Below are positions 1 through 7,633 of a DNA stretch of 43,349 bases, one piece after another. The stretch's first letter is position 1. Every line of letters begins with the position of its first letter. The notes under the pieces were generated by a model that was not told where the DNA came from, made no database searches, and saw only the letters and a program-made list of their open reading frames with translations. The translations under genes were made by a program, and so were the position numbers. The stretch covers positions 1-43,349 of IMG/VR virus record IMGVR_UViG_3300022744_000047, one strand, 5' to 3'. Source of the stretch: a virus.

Positions 1-391
1 GGGCTCGCTTGAATGAGGTCTTGACCTCGTTACGAAAGGCCGGGGACACAAACATCTTGCCGATGGCCAAGAAGGGGTGGACCAACATGTGCCAGAGCCC
101 GCGCATGATCAGGCCACCGAGAACTCGAACCGGGGTGCCGAAACCTGCTTCCTTGGTACCTTCTGGGGCCACGCTGTTGATGTCGTCGGCAGAGATGCCC
201 TTGGCGTGTAGCACCTGAGCTACGGATTTTTCGTCAATCCTGGCAGTGCTCGCTAGCTCATCGAGGAAGACATCGGCCCAGTGGTCGGCCAAGGCATCCA
301 AGGCGGCTTCGTCGTCTTGAGCACGGGCAAAGCGGGCCGCTACCCGATCGGTGAGTAGGTAGCGGGCCGTGATGCTTTCAGCCGGGTCCAT
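1..391 (-). CDS. Leftward gene of unknown function, 3' end outside window
   Basis: This is an open frame of about 130 codons that starts with ATG at 391 (minus strand) and runs off the left edge without a stop. It is the only gene on the minus strand and is divergent from the gene at 439. The N-terminus carries the short motif RVAARF near residues 17-22, also found in several rightward virion-region genes. A helical middle part follows, then a hydrophobic stretch near residues 95-120 (GGLIMRGLWHMLVHPFLAIG) that could be a membrane segment or a buried helix. I do not recognise the family. The shared motif suggests it belongs with the virion-type genes rather than with the replication block. 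The open frame and sensible composition make a real gene likely. Confidence 0.6.
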   Translation of the reverse strand, partial: MDPAESITARYLLTDRVAARFARAQDDEAALDALADHWADVFLDELASTARIDEKSVAQVLHAKGISADDINSVAPEGTKEAGFGTPVRVLGGLIMRGLWHMLVHPFLAIGKMFVSPAFRNEVKTSFKRA

Positions 392-438
392 GTAAAGCCC
401 TGCCCATTGAAGGACTATCCAGTGGTGTAGCTACCCCC

Positions 439-1305
439 ATGCTCACGGAACAGCGGGTAGACGAGATCTTCAAGGAAATGGATGGGTACGTGCTGGAACT
501 GGCGAATGAGCCAGGGATGCTCGGCCCTCAGTATTTCCAAGACATCATCGCGACCTGCCGGGGGCACCTGAACAAGGTGAGCCTTGTGGTGTCCGAGTTG
601 AACCGCGAGAAGCTCTCGGTCAGTGGTGAGTTGCGGCGACTGGAAGCGGTTTACGCCCTCGAATACGACAACCTGTTGTCTAACGATTCTAGGGTCAAGG
701 CTCTTGCGAGCATTGAGGATCGCAAGGCTACCGTGGGCTTCATCCTTCGGGACCAGCGGGTTCGTATGAACGAACTCAAGGATCGCATGCACTCGTTGGA
801 GGCAGTGAGCAAGCTCGTTGCTTACCGCAATCGCGAGTTACACGCGACGATGACGGCCATCAAGGATCAGCGGCGGCTCATGCAGACTGAGCTGTCCACC
901 GGGGCCTTCTACGGTGACGAGAGAGCTTTCAAGGGACAGCTCCGCGAGGACAATGGGTTGGCGTTTGACGAAGAACTTAGCGCTGCTGATCTTGAGGATT
1001 TGATCTCTGAACCTGATCCCGCGAGTGTCGAGGAACCTGCGGCCGTGGTGATTGCTTCTGAACCTGATCTCGAAAACCCGCAGGTTGTTCAAGAAAAGGT
1101 TGCTGAGGCAAGTGCGCCCGTTGCGCCCGCAGCATCTCCCATCGCGGCTTCAACGAAACCTGCGGACGACATGCTTCGGTTTCTTGAGGGATCCGTGCCC
1201 AGCTCACCACAAGCAGTGGTAGAGCAACCAAAAAATGAGGTCCTGGCTGCTGCTGAATCGTCATCCGAGTCGGACGATTTTCTCTCGATACTGGACGGCC
1301 TCTGA
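439..1305 (+). CDS. Coiled-coil protein with acidic tail, possible UvsY-like recombination mediator
   Basis: The product is 288 residues. Residues 1-170 are almost all helical and charged, with a long helical hairpin-like stretch. Residues about 190-288 are a low-complexity Ala/Pro/Glu linker ending in the acidic-hydrophobic peptide SDDFLSILDGL. A related peptide, DDMLRFLEG, occurs inside the linker. It is the first rightward gene, directly before a probable ssDNA-binding protein, a resolvase and RecA. The helical layout and the position beside SSB and RecA recall T4 UvsY, the mediator that loads UvsX on gp32-coated DNA, but I see no diagnostic residues, so this is inference. The ATG at 439 has only a weak upstream purine stretch. 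The protein is about twice the length of T4 UvsY because of its tail. Confidence 0.55.
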   Translation: MLTEQRVDEIFKEMDGYVLELANEPGMLGPQYFQDIIATCRGHLNKVSLVVSELNREKLSVSGELRRLEAVYALEYDNLLSNDSRVKALASIEDRKATVGFILRDQRVRMNELKDRMHSLEAVSKLVAYRNRELHATMTAIKDQRRLMQTELSTGAFYGDERAFKGQLREDNGLAFDEELSAADLEDLISEPDPASVEEPAAVVIASEPDLENPQVVQEKVAEASAPVAPAASPIAASTKPADDMLRFLEGSVPSSPQAVVEQPKNEVLAAAESSSESDDFLSILDGL

Positions 1306-1338
1306 ATTTCCTTGTGGGGCGTGGTGTACAGGCCCTTT

Positions 1339-1400
1339 GACAGACCCTGAGTGACTCAGCCAAAAGCCTAGCTTACGGCACCGTCAAATCAGGGTCTGTC
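1339..1400. promoter_or_regulatory. 12-bp inverted repeat upstream of the SSB gene
   Basis: GACAGACCCTGA at 1339-1350 is matched exactly by its reverse complement TCAGGGTCTGTC at 1389-1400, with a 38-base spacer. A second, weaker stem (CCCAACA at 1420-1426, TGTTGGG at 1449-1455) lies between it and the start codon at 1479. This is the largest gap in the window (1306-1478). The pair could form an RNA structure controlling expression of the ssDNA-binding protein or serve as a protein-binding site. It has no T-run, so it is not a standard terminator. I found no convincing -10/-35 pair in the gap. Confidence 0.5.
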
Positions 1401-1478
1401 GTTGGTCTAAACGCCGTTTCCCAACATCCCGCCTAACTGGCTTTTTGTTGTTGGGGTGGCCCATACAAGGATAGAACC

Positions 1479-2351
1479 ATGGCAGACGACTACGATTACG
1501 ATTTCGACAACGACGTATCTCTGGATGTAGATGAGAAGAACGTCGGAGGGTCCAACCAGGACTGGTTGAAGATGACCACGAAGGGGCAGATCCTCCGTGG
1601 TGCATTCGTCTTCTTCCACACGTACGATGCGAACGCTGTCAGTGACGCTCGCAAGGCTGCGAAGCGAGCCAACAAGAAGCTGACCCGTGAGGAAGAGGCT
1701 GAGGTTGCCAAGGCGGCTCTCACCAAGCGCGCTGAGGCGCTGGGCAAGAGCCTTGATGCTTTGACGGCCACGGACAAGCTCGACGTGAGCAAGGCCCACT
1801 TCAAGGCGATGAAGGCCCACTACAAGGAAGGCTTGGGCTTCGCGCTCTCGCGTCTTGGTAAGGATGGTCCCGAAGCCGACGCCGTGTGGAAGACTTTGCC
1901 GGAGGCAAAGCCCTACTTCACGACGTTGTTCCTCGTCTACCCCACGGACACCGAAGGCAACCTGAACAAGGAAGCGTTCGCGGCGCAGGTCAAGCAGAAC
2001 AAGCTCAAGCTTCTGCCGTGGCGCTTCGGCAACAAGACCTACGAGAACATCTGGAAGCAGAACGACTCGCTGCGTGAGAACGGCCTGAGCTTGGCGTCGC
2101 AAGACATCAAGCTGGAGTGCAAGGAGCCGAAGTTCCACAACATCGAGGCGTCTGCTGCGGGTCCCGCGATCTGGCAGAAGAACGACACGATCAGAGCGCT
2201 CGTGTTGGCGGCAGCCGTCAACATGTACGACAAGCTCATGCCCTTCCGTGAGATGACCACGGATCAGCTTCGAGCCAAGCTCGGCCTCACGGGCCCGGCG
2301 AGTTCGGATGTGTCGGCGGACAACTTCCAGGACATGCTCGACTCTGTGTGA
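1479..2351 (+). CDS. Probable single-stranded DNA-binding protein (gp32-like)
   Basis: The product is 290 residues. It has an acidic N-terminus (DDYDYDFDND), a highly charged Lys/Ala/Glu helical region at about residues 60-120, a core with a beta-rich stretch KPYFTTLFLVYP near residue 145, and an acidic C-terminal peptide DNFQDMLDSV. A conserved-looking core plus an acidic tail that could bind partner proteins is typical of phage ssDNA-binding proteins such as T4 gp32. The position between a possible mediator gene and resolvase/RecA fits. I see no clear zinc-binding cysteine set like that of T4 gp32, so the assignment rests on context and general features. AAGGA lies about seven bases before the ATG. 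Strong hairpins lie both upstream (1339-1400) and downstream (2357-2390), so this gene may be expressed separately from its neighbours. Confidence 0.55.
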   Translation: MADDYDYDFDNDVSLDVDEKNVGGSNQDWLKMTTKGQILRGAFVFFHTYDANAVSDARKAAKRANKKLTREEEAEVAKAALTKRAEALGKSLDALTATDKLDVSKAHFKAMKAHYKEGLGFALSRLGKDGPEADAVWKTLPEAKPYFTTLFLVYPTDTEGNLNKEAFAAQVKQNKLKLLPWRFGNKTYENIWKQNDSLRENGLSLASQDIKLECKEPKFHNIEASAAGPAIWQKNDTIRALVLAAAVNMYDKLMPFREMTTDQLRAKLGLTGPASSDVSADNFQDMLDSV

Positions 2352-2356
2352 TCTGA

Positions 2357-2390
2357 AAGGGGCAGGGGGTTTGAACGCCCTCTGCCCCTT
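2357..2390 (+). terminator. 13-bp hairpin after the SSB gene
   Basis: AAGGGGCAGGGGG (2357-2369) pairs with CCCTCTGCCCCTT (2378-2390) over 13 base pairs including one G-U, with an 8-base loop. It starts five bases after the SSB stop codon. No T-run follows, so it could be a partial terminator or an RNA-stabilising 3' end that raises SSB output. A second small hairpin (CTCGC at 2391-2395 with GCGAG at 2400-2404) overlaps the ribosome binding site of the next gene. Confidence 0.55.
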
Positions 2391-2408
2391 CTCGCTAAGG
2401 CGAGGTCT

Positions 2409-3053
2409 ATGATCACTCTAGGTCTTGATCCGTCCATCACCGGCTTCGGTTGGGTGATTCACAACTCGAACGTTACGGGCTCTGCTCGTGTGTTCGCTCG
2501 GGGTAGATGGTCTACGTCACCTAAGACCATCTGGGTCGAGCGCTACGTTGAGTTGCGTGAAGAACTCAAGGTGTTGCTGGACCGCTATTTGCTGATCGAA
2601 GCTGTGGGGGTTGAATCCCCAGCGTTCGGTGAGCAGTGGACGCCCGGGGCTTACGCCTTGTTCACCATGGTCAACGAGGCCATCTGGTCTCGGCGTAAGG
2701 ACGTGGTGTACTTCGATCCTGTCACTGTGAAGATGCTGGCCAAGGAGGATCCCAACCTTCGTAAAGGCAAGATGTTCAAGTCGGACATGATCGAGGTGGC
2801 CAAGGCGGACACAGGGATTGCCCGCTGGAGTTCGGATGAGGCGGATGCGTACCACGTCGCTAGGGCCACAGCTCGGTTCTGGATGTTCCTGCGAGGCGAC
2901 CTTCAAGAGGCGGATCTAACCCCATCTGAGTACAAGGCTTTCGCTAAGGTTCACACCTTCACGCGAGGCAAACGAGAAGGCCAGACCGTGTATCGCGGGG
3001 CGGCGTTCAAAGAAAACCAAAGATTTTTCAGGTTCTCCCTGTTACCGAAATGA
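2409..3053 (+). CDS. ruvC: RuvC-like Holliday junction resolvase
   Basis: The product is 214 residues with an RNase H-like fold pattern. GLDPS with Asp7 forms the first strand, GVESPA with Glu69 the second acidic site, and SSDEADAYHVA with Asp143 and Asp146 the C-terminal catalytic pair. This arrangement matches RuvC, which resolves four-way junctions by metal-dependent cleavage. The remaining ~60 residues after the catalytic core are basic (TFTRGKREGQTVYRG) and probably contact DNA. GGCGAGG precedes the ATG at a good distance. The gene lies six bases before recA, so resolvase and strand-exchange protein are probably made together. Resolving branches before packaging is a likely role, by analogy with phage endonucleases acting on recombination-generated concatemers. 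Confidence 0.85.
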   Translation: MITLGLDPSITGFGWVIHNSNVTGSARVFARGRWSTSPKTIWVERYVELREELKVLLDRYLLIEAVGVESPAFGEQWTPGAYALFTMVNEAIWSRRKDVVYFDPVTVKMLAKEDPNLRKGKMFKSDMIEVAKADTGIARWSSDEADAYHVARATARFWMFLRGDLQEADLTPSEYKAFAKVHTFTRGKREGQTVYRGAAFKENQRFFRFSLLPK

Positions 3054-3059
3054 GGCGTT

Positions 3060-4367
3060 ATGGCGGCTGAAAAGAAGACGGCTAAGAAAGCGGTGAGTGG
3101 CAACGCGGCGATGATGAACATGGTTCGTGCCGCAATCACGAAGCACACAGGGCAGAAGGCCTTGTTGCCGGGTGCCACATCACACCCCTGCGTTTCCACG
3201 GGATCGTTTCCGGTGGACATGCTGATTGGCGGGACTCCGACAGCCGACGGTAAAGGGCTCATTTGCCCCGGGTTTCCGCGTCGCCGAATCACGGAGCTAT
3301 ACGGGGGTGAGTCGAGCGGTAAGACCACGCTGCTCATCTCGTCCATGGTGCAGGCTCAGAAGGCCGGGGGCACCGCGATGTTCATCGACTTTGAACACAG
3401 CCTTGATCACCACTACGCCAAGAAGCTCGGGTTGTCCTATGACCCTGAGAAGTTGACGGTCATTCAGCCCGAGACCATGGAGCAGGGCTTCACCATGATG
3501 CGTCTCGGTATCTTAGGCGGCATCGACATCATCGGGGTGGACTCGGTGGCGGCCATGGTGCCTAAGGACGAGCTGGAGAAGGGCTTTGAGGATGCCGCGA
3601 AGATCGGTGCCGTGGCCCGGCAGTTCTCAGCGTCTCTGCCGAAGTTCGCGATGTGGCTTCAGAAGTACCCGCTGCTTCCTGGGGACAAGACGAAATCGGA
3701 TCCGAGTCGGCTTGGTACTGCGCTCGTCCTGATCAACCAGACTCGTGCGCTGATCTCCACGGGAGGCGGGCATCACGGTGGTGGTGATGACAACACGAGC
3801 GGCGGCAAGGCGATCAAGTTCTACGCCTACCTTCGTTTGCGTACGGCTAGGATCAAGTCTGAGATCATCGAGCGCAAGGATCCGATGACGGGTAAGACCC
3901 GGCGTTTCCCGTACGGCAACGTGACCGATGTGAAGGTCGTCAAGTCCAAGATCGATTCCAAGCAGGGTCACTCGACCAGCATGTTCATTCGGTACGGCAC
4001 GGGCATCGACGACTACTTCTCGATCATCGAGACAGGCGTGGCTCAGAAGGTCATCAAGCGTGAGGGGGCCTTCTACACGGTGGGTTCACAGCGCTTCCAG
4101 GGTAAGGACAAGTTCCGCAAGTTCTTGATCGAGAACCCGCCGGTGTTTGAGGCGCTTCGCATGAAGTTGGCGGCGGCCGTGAATGCTGCTGCGGTGGACG
4201 CTGGGGATGAGCCGACCGAGGAAGATGACTTGCTCGAAGGGCTGGACCTGGACGGTAGTGACGGTACGGATGTCCCTGCTGATGAGGCTGCGGAAGAAGA
4301 ACTCCTGACCGATGTCGAACCGGCCCCCGAGGCGGAAGCGGCTGGCACCGAAGCGGAAGCTAGCTGA
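3060..4367 (+). CDS. recA: RecA/UvsX-type strand-exchange recombinase
   Basis: The product is 435 residues. The Walker A motif GGESSGKTT is at residues 82-90, a Walker B-like strand IDIIGVDSVAAM at about 155-166, and a DNA-binding L2 region runs through TSGGKAIKFYAYLRL at about 246-260, close to bacterial RecA (GGNALKFYASVRL). The C-terminal domain is followed by a long acidic tail rich in Glu, Asp and Ala, including EEDDLLEGLDLDG. It should form ATP-dependent filaments on ssDNA and drive strand invasion for repair and recombination-dependent replication. It sits between ruvC and the Rad50/Mre11-like genes, a complete end-processing and strand-exchange set. The loop around residues 235-248 is unusually Gly/His-rich (GGGHHGGGDDN). 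Confidence 0.92.
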   Translation: MAAEKKTAKKAVSGNAAMMNMVRAAITKHTGQKALLPGATSHPCVSTGSFPVDMLIGGTPTADGKGLICPGFPRRRITELYGGESSGKTTLLISSMVQAQKAGGTAMFIDFEHSLDHHYAKKLGLSYDPEKLTVIQPETMEQGFTMMRLGILGGIDIIGVDSVAAMVPKDELEKGFEDAAKIGAVARQFSASLPKFAMWLQKYPLLPGDKTKSDPSRLGTALVLINQTRALISTGGGHHGGGDDNTSGGKAIKFYAYLRLRTARIKSEIIERKDPMTGKTRRFPYGNVTDVKVVKSKIDSKQGHSTSMFIRYGTGIDDYFSIIETGVAQKVIKREGAFYTVGSQRFQGKDKFRKFLIENPPVFEALRMKLAAAVNAAAVDAGDEPTEEDDLLEGLDLDGSDGTDVPADEAAEEELLTDVEPAPEAEAAGTEAEAS

Positions 4368-4372
4368 ACCCC

Positions 4373-5713
4373 ATGGTGCGGATTGAGATCAAGAACTTTC
4401 AATCCATAGCTCACGAGGTTGTCGAAGTAGACGGCTTTTCGGCTCTGGTTGGACGTAGCAATATCGGTAAGAGTGCCGTCGTGCGTGCTGTTAAGGCCGC
4501 ACTGACGGGCGCTCCTGCCGATAGCTACGTCCGCCACGGGGTGGACTGCCCACGGGGCACCAAGGGTGCGAAGTCCTGCAAGTGCTTCTGTTCCGTGCAG
4601 ATCGTAGCGGACGGCTTCAATCTGCTCTGGGAGAAGGGGGATACTGTCAACCATTACGTCCACAATGAGGTTGAGCACACGGTTGTTGGCCGTGGCACCC
4701 CCGACTTCCTGGCGGACGGCTTCTCGTTAGTGAAGGTCGGAGACGATAAGGAGCTGCTTCAAGTCTCGGATCAGTTCCACCCGATCTTTATCTTGGACAA
4801 GTCGGGCACCGTTGTGGCGGATGTGCTGTCCGATGTGGCCAAGCTCGACGAGATCAACGTGGCCTCTCGGTTGGCTGAGAAGGACCGTAAAGAGGCGGCG
4901 GCTACTCGTAAGGTTCGGCAGAAGGATGTCTTGGAGTTGCAGACTGCTGTGGCTCGCTATGACGGTTTCGATGACGTGTTGATCCGAGTGATCTCTGTCG
5001 AGGAAACCGACATTTTAACGGAGGCCGTTGCACAGCGTCTGGCGAAGTTGGAGAACTTCGTGGAGTCCGCTTATGGCGTGGCCCGGCGAATCAAGGGTTT
5101 GGAGCAGATCGGGTCTGTGCTGGTGCCGGAGATTGATCCGGTAGTGCAGGGGGGCTCTAGACTCGCGACCCTGCGAGCTTTTGATACGAGCTTACAGGGT
5201 AGCTTGGCGTCGGTCGCAGCTCTTTCGCCGGTAGAGAAGATCAGCCCTCCTGAGGTCCAGCCGGTGGTGCAGGGCGGCTCCAAGTTTGTGACGCTTGGGG
5301 CTCTGGCTGCTGGTCTGAGCGACAAAGAGACGGCGGTGGCAGGTCTGGTCGGGGTGGAGAAGATCCTGCCGCCAAGCATCGAAGGCTTCGAGGCACTGGG
5401 CACCGGGTACCTCAACCTGGTGCAGTGGGCCGTCAAGGTTGAGGGGCTTCGGGAGTTCTTCAATAGGGCCAAGGGGGTCCCAGAGGCTGTCCCCGCTCTA
5501 GAGCCTATCGTGGTGGCCCGGGATGCGTACCTGCGGTTTAGAGGGTGGTCAGAGAAGCTGCAAACCGTGTCCCAGGACATGATGCGGACCAAGGCGGCCC
5601 TTGATGAGGTGACTCAAGCCGAAGCGGAGATCTTGAAAGAGTTCCTTGACCTTGGTGTCTGCTCAACCTGCAACCGCGAATTCACGGCTGAGCATCAGCA
5701 CGGTGAGGTCTAA
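4373..5713 (+). CDS. N-terminal half of a split Rad50/SbcC-like ATPase, ending in a zinc hook
   Basis: The product is 446 residues. It begins like SMC/Rad50 proteins (IEIKNFQSI) with Walker A GRSNIGKS at residues 27-34 and a likely Q-loop region VSDQFHPIFIL near 140. An extra cysteine cluster (Cys59, 69, 71, 73) interrupts the ATPase lobe. From about residue 170 the chain is helical, with pseudo-repeats marked by PVVQGGS at 256-262 and 297-303. The chain ends with CSTC at 430-433 and only 13 more residues; CxxC is the Rad50 zinc-hook signature. There is no ABC signature, Walker B or H-loop here. Those lie in the protein encoded at 9145-9831. The two together would rebuild a Rad50 head. The stop overlaps the start of the Mre11-like gene (TAATG), so the nuclease partner is translationally coupled. 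Confidence 0.8.
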   Translation: MVRIEIKNFQSIAHEVVEVDGFSALVGRSNIGKSAVVRAVKAALTGAPADSYVRHGVDCPRGTKGAKSCKCFCSVQIVADGFNLLWEKGDTVNHYVHNEVEHTVVGRGTPDFLADGFSLVKVGDDKELLQVSDQFHPIFILDKSGTVVADVLSDVAKLDEINVASRLAEKDRKEAAATRKVRQKDVLELQTAVARYDGFDDVLIRVISVEETDILTEAVAQRLAKLENFVESAYGVARRIKGLEQIGSVLVPEIDPVVQGGSRLATLRAFDTSLQGSLASVAALSPVEKISPPEVQPVVQGGSKFVTLGALAAGLSDKETAVAGLVGVEKILPPSIEGFEALGTGYLNLVQWAVKVEGLREFFNRAKGVPEAVPALEPIVVARDAYLRFRGWSEKLQTVSQDMMRTKAALDEVTQAEAEILKEFLDLGVCSTCNREFTAEHQHGEV

Positions 5714-6690
5714 TGCCCCGCGTCTCGTTCATCTTTCGTACGGATACCCATGTCGCGGACAAGAGTCCGGTGTCTTGGAAGGGGGACTACCCCGAAGAAA
5801 TCTGGTCCAACTTGGAGCAGATCGGTCGCATGACGGTTGAGCACGGGACAACCGCAGTGCTGGACGGCGGGGACTACTTTCACCTCAAGGCGGCAGGTCG
5901 CAACAGTCACGCTTCGATCTTCCGTACGGCTGAGGTACACAAGGCGTATCGTTGCCCGACCTACTGCGTTGAGGGCAATCATGACCTCGCGTACAACAAT
6001 CTTGAGAGCATCGACCGGCAACCGCTAGGGGTGCTATACGCCTGCGGGGTGTTCCAACACCTGCGTGAGGCGGTCTTTACGGATGGCGGACTTCAGGTGC
6101 GCGTTGTCGGGGTCCCCTACAGCCCCAAGCGGACTCTTGAGGAACTCCGATCGATCCAGAAGAAGCCTGGAGACGACTTCTTGGTGGCTATCGTCCACGC
6201 CCTGGCTTCCGAGTCCCCACCGGCGAAGGTTGAGGACTTCTTTGGGGAGCCTGTGTTCCGGTACGCGGATCTTGTGACGCCCGATGGGCCTGACGCTTGG
6301 TGCTTTGGGCACTGGCACCGCGATCAAGGTATCGTTGAGATCCAGGGTAAGCAGTTCGTGAATCAGGGGGCCGTGTCACGTGGGGCCTTGATTCATGAGA
6401 ACACGACCCGAACTCCGCAGGTGTCGTTGCTGGAGTTCGAGCCTGGGGTGGCTCGCTTTCGGACGTTGCCGCTCATCGTGGCTCCGGCTGAGGACGTGTT
6501 CGATTTTGAGAAGAAGGAACGGGTTGAGAGCGAGAACCGTAGCATCGATGCGTTTGTTGAACGGTTGCAAGAGGACGCTGTGTTTGACCCCACGGAGACC
6601 ATCGAGGGTAATATCAAGACCCTAGAGTTTGCGACTGAGGTCCGTGACCTAGCGCTTCGCTATTTGGAACAAGCCCGGGGCGTAGGTTGA
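5713..6690 (+). CDS. sbcD: Mre11/SbcD-like nuclease (T4 gp47 type)
   Basis: The product is 325 residues and carries the calcineurin-like phosphoesterase motifs in order: DTH (Asp11, His13), GGDYF (Asp54), GNHD (89-91), VHA (His162) and GHWH (199-202). These ligate two metal ions, usually Mn, in Mre11/SbcD nucleases, which process DNA ends with Rad50/SbcC. The C-terminal ~80 residues are charged and helical, the region that in Mre11 docks on Rad50 coiled coils. The gene overlaps its upstream Rad50-N partner by one base and the next gene by one base. The length is close to T4 gp47 (about 340 residues). Confidence 0.9.
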   Translation: MPRVSFIFRTDTHVADKSPVSWKGDYPEEIWSNLEQIGRMTVEHGTTAVLDGGDYFHLKAAGRNSHASIFRTAEVHKAYRCPTYCVEGNHDLAYNNLESIDRQPLGVLYACGVFQHLREAVFTDGGLQVRVVGVPYSPKRTLEELRSIQKKPGDDFLVAIVHALASESPPAKVEDFFGEPVFRYADLVTPDGPDAWCFGHWHRDQGIVEIQGKQFVNQGAVSRGALIHENTTRTPQVSLLEFEPGVARFRTLPLIVAPAEDVFDFEKKERVESENRSIDAFVERLQEDAVFDPTETIEGNIKTLEFATEVRDLALRYLEQARGVG

Positions 6691-7598
6691 TGTACATCTC
6701 ATACTCAGCGGACAAGGTTTTTTCGGATTGCCCTCGTAGCTACTACCACAAGTACGTGGACAAGACGCCGTTGCCGGAACCGGACAACCGCGTGCATATG
6801 CTCTACGGGGATGTGGTGGGTAAGATTTTTGAAGCCTTCTATAGAGATCAGCTCTGGAAGGGCGACCCTTTGGCGAACTTGCTGGCTCTCGTGCAGCCGA
6901 CGCTAAAGCGTGTCGTGGACGACGAGATCAGGAAGGGTGGGGTCCTGAACTGGAAAGAGCCTGGGCTAAAGGAAGGCACTCGTTCGTTGGCCGAGATTGA
7001 GCACGAAGTACGAGAGACGATCCCGTGGGGTCTAAAGAGCATCAAGCACCACCGTTTGTTGGGTAACGGCGCTCAAGCCGAGATGGTGCTCGATACCGAT
7101 ATCGAGGGGCATCGGGTTGGTGGTAGGGCGGACTTCGTGATGCGTCGGATTGAGCCCCACGGGGATCTTGTGATCGTGGACGGTAAGGGGTCCAGGTGGG
7201 GCGGCAAGTACACGAACCATCGACAGCTTCGGTGGTACGCCATGCTGTACTGGCTCAAGTTCGGAGAGGTCCCTGCTCGTCTCGGCTTCTTGTTCTGGCG
7301 GTATAAGCCCGAAGAAAGCATGGCCTGGAGCACGGTCACGGTTCCGGAGCTGGAGGCTCTCAAGAAGGCGGTTTTGACCACCATCAAGGAGATCGAGATC
7401 GCCAAGCAGACGTTGGTGCAGCTTGGCCCGAAGGCCAAGCCTGGGGCTGTGTTCTTGGCGAAACCGGGGGCGGATTGCAGGCTGTGCGGGTATCTGCCTC
7501 TTTGCCCTGAGGGTACGCGGGCTATGGCTGACGGTACCAAAGCTGAAATCGCAGAGGCGAGTCAGCGTGGTGTAGAGGACGGCGGAGTCAGCTTCTAG
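6690..7598 (+). CDS. PD-(D/E)XK nuclease with Fe-S cluster cysteines (Cas4/RecB-like)
   Basis: The product is 302 residues. It opens with YSADKVFSDCPRSYY, the typical start of Cas4/AddB-like nucleases, with Cys14. The nuclease core is GGRADF (Asp148), VDGKG (Asp164, Lys166) and a QLRWYA helix (Gln179, Tyr182). Three more cysteines, CRLCGYLPLC (263, 266, 272), complete a 1+3 set that in this family binds a 4Fe-4S cluster. It probably cuts ssDNA ends or flaps as part of recombination together with Mre11/Rad50. I chose the ATG at 6690, whose A is the last base of the preceding TGA; a TTG three bases earlier is possible. A short charged tail follows the cluster. Confidence 0.85.
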   Translation: MYISYSADKVFSDCPRSYYHKYVDKTPLPEPDNRVHMLYGDVVGKIFEAFYRDQLWKGDPLANLLALVQPTLKRVVDDEIRKGGVLNWKEPGLKEGTRSLAEIEHEVRETIPWGLKSIKHHRLLGNGAQAEMVLDTDIEGHRVGGRADFVMRRIEPHGDLVIVDGKGSRWGGKYTNHRQLRWYAMLYWLKFGEVPARLGFLFWRYKPEESMAWSTVTVPELEALKKAVLTTIKEIEIAKQTLVQLGPKAKPGAVFLAKPGADCRLCGYLPLCPEGTRAMADGTKAEIAEASQRGVEDGGVSF

Positions 7599-7633
7599 GC
7601 CTACTTGGCCTTTGGGCACAGCACGAGGTGGAC

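Noticed and set aside
407-435. TTGAAG and TGTAGC as a divergent-gap promoter
   Set aside because: Spacing and the -10 match are poor; I could not support a promoter in the 391-439 gap.
1337-1365. TTGACA as a -35 element upstream of the SSB gene
   Set aside because: No acceptable -10 element lies 16-18 bases downstream, and the hexamer overlaps the left arm of the inverted repeat.
6690-7598. CRISPR association suggested by a Cas4-like nuclease
   Set aside because: No cas genes or repeat array are present; the gene sits in a recombination operon, where Cas4/RecB-like nucleases are common in phages.
7597-7611. Short AGGCC/GGCCT stem overlapping the stop of the Cas4-like gene
   Set aside because: Five base pairs without a T-run is too little to call a terminator.
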